Below are positions 6,319 through 6,592 of a DNA stretch of 6,592 bases, in pieces. Under the pieces are notes generated by a model that had not been told where the DNA came from, made no database searches, and saw only the letters and a list, made by a program, of their open reading frames with translations. Every line of letters starts with the position of its first letter. Positions within the stretch are counted from its first letter, which is position 1. The DNA is from Paludibacteraceae bacterium (GTDB taxonomy: Bacteria; Bacteroidota; Bacteroidia; Bacteroidales; Paludibacteraceae), in the NCBI GenBank assembly GCA_023227695.1, contig JALNVE010000181.1, positions 1 to 6,592 of the forward strand, written 5' to 3'. A program made the translations under genes and the position numbers.

Positions 6319-6488
6319 GTTGAAATTTCTGTTGTTTTCTGAGATCAAGTGCAAAAGCCTGTGGGTAAATAAAATTCAGGATCAATTTCAAAAATAGATA
6401 ATTATAATTATCGGTGAATTTACAAACCGAAATTTCAGCAATGAAGGGATGTTTCGGTTGGTCGTTGGTAGAGACGGGGCGCGTGGCA
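6319..6488. other. Non-coding spacer with inverted repeats
   Basis: No gene is seen. It contains a perfect 16-bp palindrome GATAATTATAATTATC (6397-6412). AACCGAAA (6425-6432) and TTTCGGTT (6452-6459) form an 8-bp inverted repeat with a 19-bp loop. A GC-rich stretch GTAGAGACGGGGCGCG (6468-6483) stands out from the AT-rich surroundings. None has an assigned function. Confidence 0.5.
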
Positions 6489-6592
6489 TGAACCCCAGAA
6501 GTTGGACAAAGTTAAACGTTGATATTGAAAAACTCATTCTTGTTGTTTATAAAACTCATCCTGTAATTTACAGGACTTGTTTCCAATCTAAG
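6489..6592 (-). mobile_element. End of an IS3-family (IS150-like) insertion sequence
   Basis: The sequence from 6489, TGAACCCCAGAAGTTGGACA, has the form of IS150-group terminal repeats (TGnACtgaCCCC..AAGTTGGACA), starting with the usual TG. Just inside it a minus-strand frame ends (stop at 6512-6514), as expected because the second transposase ORF of IS3 elements ends close to the right inverted repeat. The rest lies beyond the window, so completeness and the target duplication cannot be judged. Confidence 0.6.
6512..6592 (-). CDS. C-terminus of IS3-type transposase (OrfB), cut by the window edge
   Basis: Twenty-six codons run in from the right edge and end in TAA. They include the reading LETSPVNYRMSFINNKN. 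The link to an IS3 OrfB transposase rests mainly on position: the stop falls 22 bases inside a recognisable IS150-type terminal repeat, where OrfB normally ends. The catalytic DDE core would lie outside the window. Whether the gene is intact is unknown. Confidence 0.5.
   Translation of the reverse strand, partial: LRLETSPVNYRMSFINNKNEFFNINV

Overview
The window looks like chromosomal DNA of a Bacteroidales bacterium (Bacteroides/Prevotella/Porphyromonas-like). Three things suggest this. The housekeeping proteins (nucleoside phosphorylase, TilS, and a Rho with a long Asn/Gln-rich insert) are of the Bacteroidetes type. Perfect Bacteroidetes -7 promoter boxes (TAnnTTTG) lie upstream of several genes. 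Most starts lack a Shine-Dalgarno sequence and the intergenic DNA is AT-rich. I cannot name the species from sequence alone.

Left part (about 1-1750): an accessory or rearranged patch. It holds, on the minus strand, the 5' end of a Bacteroidetes RluA-type pseudouridine synthase cut off after about 62 recognisable codons, with its own -7 box. A 16-bp direct repeat sits at the breakpoint. Next comes a complete minus-strand beta-class DNA methyltransferase with no restriction gene beside it and an unusual motif IV (DVLY). A roughly 275-bp remnant of an IS5-type insertion sequence follows, with the start of a transposase gene and a short terminal inverted repeat.

Right part (about 1850-6320): a compact plus-strand housekeeping block. 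A nucleoside phosphorylase gene has a clear promoter. tilS (tRNA-Ile lysidine synthetase) follows after 33 bp, probably in the same transcript. rho (transcription termination factor) then has its own promoter or promoters and a roughly 150-nt leader containing a 16-codon upstream ORF. rho ends at a strong intrinsic terminator. These genes serve nucleoside salvage, tRNA decoding and transcription termination; apart from co-transcription of the first two, no shared pathway is implied.

Right edge (6319-6592): AT-rich non-coding DNA with two inverted repeats and a GC-rich half-palindrome. It then runs into the end of an IS3-family (IS150-like) insertion sequence whose transposase C-terminus reads in from beyond the window on the minus strand.

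No complete new multi-gene system is visible. The parts most worth a second look are the solitary methyltransferase between gene debris and IS remnants, the repeat at the broken pseudouridine synthase gene, and the rho leader with its upstream ORF.
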